Assembly: GCA_963705285.1 (NCBI GenBank)
Contig: OY970066.1
Span: 3,658,001-3,722,000 of the forward strand
Direction of reading: 5' to 3'
Length of the DNA stretch: 64,000 nt
From: JACMLD01 sp963705285
Lineage (GTDB): Bacteria > Bacteroidota > Bacteroidia > Chitinophagales > Chitinophagaceae
This document shows positions 63,065 to 64,000 of the stretch, one piece after another. Position 1 is the stretch's first letter. Each line of letters opens with the position of its first letter. The notes under the pieces are model-generated. The model searched no databases. It had not been told where the DNA came from and was given only the letters and a program-made list of their open reading frames with translations. Made by a program: the position numbers and the translations under genes.

Positions 63065-64000
63065 ATGAACCTTGGTTATTTTTCATATCCGTTACCAGTA
63101 AACGAACCGGTATTGTCTTATGCACCAGGTTCTGCAGAGAAAAAAAGATTGAAAGAAGTATTGGCCGAATTAAAAAATCAACAGGCCGATATACCCATGT
63201 TTATTGGTGAAAAGGAAGTGCGCACGAATAAAAAGGTGGCGTTGCATCCACCTCACGAGATTGCGCATACGCTGGGCTATTTTCACGAAGGCGAAGCAAA
63301 ACATATTCAGCAGGCTATTGATGCGGCCTTGGCTGCAAAAGAAAGCTGGGCCGCTATGAGTTGGGAGAACAGGGCCAATATTTTTTTACGTGCCGCCGAT
63401 TTAATTGCCACAAAATACCGCCCTTACATGAATGGCACTACCATGCTAGGGCAAAGTAAGAATGCTTACCAGGCAGAAATTGATGCAGCCTGCGAGCTGA
63501 TTGATTTCCTTCGTTTCAACGTACATTTTTTAAGCGAAATATATCGTCAGCAACCTATCAGCAGTCCTGGTATGCACAACCGACTGGAGTACCGCCCACT
63601 GGAAGGTTTTGTACTGGCCATTACGCCATTTAACTTTACTGCTATAGGAGGCAACCTACCCTCCAGCGCTGCTATGTGCGGCAATGTGGTGGTTTGGAAA
63701 CCCGCCAATACACAGGTATTTGCTGCGCAAATGTTTATGCGTGTGTTAAAGGAAGCCGGCTTGCCTGCAGGTGTTATTAACCTGGTATATGTAGATGGCC
63801 CCACGCTGGGAAAGATTTGTTTTAACCACCGCGATTTTGCCGGTGTACACTTTACAGGTAGCACAGGCGTTTTCAATAACATGTGGGAGACCATTGGCAA
63901 AAACATGGCGTTGTATAAAACGTACCCGCGTATTGTGGGAGAAACCGGTGGCAAAGACTTTGTGTTGGTGCATAAAAGTGCAGACGCTGATGTGGTGGCT
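63065..64000 (+). CDS. pruA: 1-pyrroline-5-carboxylate dehydrogenase, 5' part (runs off the window)
   Basis: The first 312 codons of an NAD-dependent aldehyde dehydrogenase that oxidises pyrroline-5-carboxylate/glutamate semialdehyde to glutamate, the second step of proline degradation. The N-terminus NLGYFSYPLPVNEPVLSYAPGS and the segments WENRANIFLRAADLI, MLGQSKNAYQAEIDAACELIDF, FNFTAIGGNLPSSAAM, WKPANTQVF and GVHFTGSTGVF match the P5C dehydrogenase (P5CDH) subgroup. The catalytic Glu motif GETGGKDF is present; the catalytic Cys lies beyond position 64000. Start at the ATG at 63065, 10 bp after the lipoprotein gene. Confidence 0.95.
   Translation, partial: MNLGYFSYPLPVNEPVLSYAPGSAEKKRLKEVLAELKNQQADIPMFIGEKEVRTNKKVALHPPHEIAHTLGYFHEGEAKHIQQAIDAALAAKESWAAMSWENRANIFLRAADLIATKYRPYMNGTTMLGQSKNAYQAEIDAACELIDFLRFNVHFLSEIYRQQPISSPGMHNRLEYRPLEGFVLAITPFNFTAIGGNLPSSAAMCGNVVVWKPANTQVFAAQMFMRVLKEAGLPAGVINLVYVDGPTLGKICFNHRDFAGVHFTGSTGVFNNMWETIGKNMALYKTYPRIVGETGGKDFVLVHKSADADVVA

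Overview
The window looks like chromosomal DNA of a Bacteroidota bacterium, most likely family Chitinophagaceae or a close relative. This is inferred from content: type IX secretion (T9SS) C-terminal sorting domains, DUF5683 next to parA-parB, MarR-GNAT fusions, LytS/LytTR pairs, many SP-II lipoproteins and outer-membrane barrels, TAnnTTTG-type -7 promoter elements, and weak Shine-Dalgarno sequences. No phage, plasmid, transposase or CRISPR locus was found. About 57 protein genes, one tRNA-Leu(CAG), several intrinsic terminators and an unusual amount of intergenic repeat DNA are supported.

Layout. 1-11.3 kb is a gene-sparse signalling island: a PAS histidine kinase overlapping a receiver-Crp fusion regulator, an orphan kinase with six PAS domains, a cupin behind a perfect palindrome, a second PAS kinase that is broken (frameshift plus loss of the phospho-acceptor His), and an AraC regulator with a CxxC N-terminal domain. 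11.4-20 kb holds tRNA-Leu, an EamA transporter, dapD, an esterase, two outer-membrane proteins, a MarR-GNAT fusion, a membrane metallophosphoesterase and an FMN reductase. 20.2-27.7 kb holds a UPF0173 hydrolase, parA-parB-DUF5683, a methylmalonyl-CoA mutase catalytic subunit without a B12 domain, a GNAT enzyme and an M20 amidohydrolase. 27.7-28.7 kb has no gene but carries two diverged copies of a GGA-rich repeat around a strong terminator.

28.7-43.6 kb is housekeeping and accessory: a T9SS cargo protein, glnS, DinB, a sugar isomerase-like lipoprotein, a Kelch protein, rpiA, a LytS/LytTR two-component pair, a nucleotide pyrophosphatase, a YggS protein, an acyl-CoA dehydrogenase and a run of small membrane proteins that includes a 44-codon gene. 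44-55.5 kb holds a large T9SS esterase with three Fn3-like repeats and PA14, a BamA-like barrel, a DEAD helicase, a MurC-like ligase, two secreted proteins and a guanine deaminase-like enzyme. 55.5-64 kb holds a 126-bp tandem repeat, a T9SS protein, four lipoproteins, prfB with its programmed +1 frameshift, a lipoprotein, and the 5' part of pruA running off the end.

The most distinctive features are non-coding: (i) the GGA-rich repeat pair at 27.7-28.5 kb; (ii) a 22-bp REP-like repeat, tandem with a 37-bp period after the mutase gene and scattered elsewhere; (iii) large imperfect palindromes built from low-complexity words between genes, one of which supplies the stop codon of the MarR-GNAT gene. 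All functional statements are from reading the sequence; no database search was possible.
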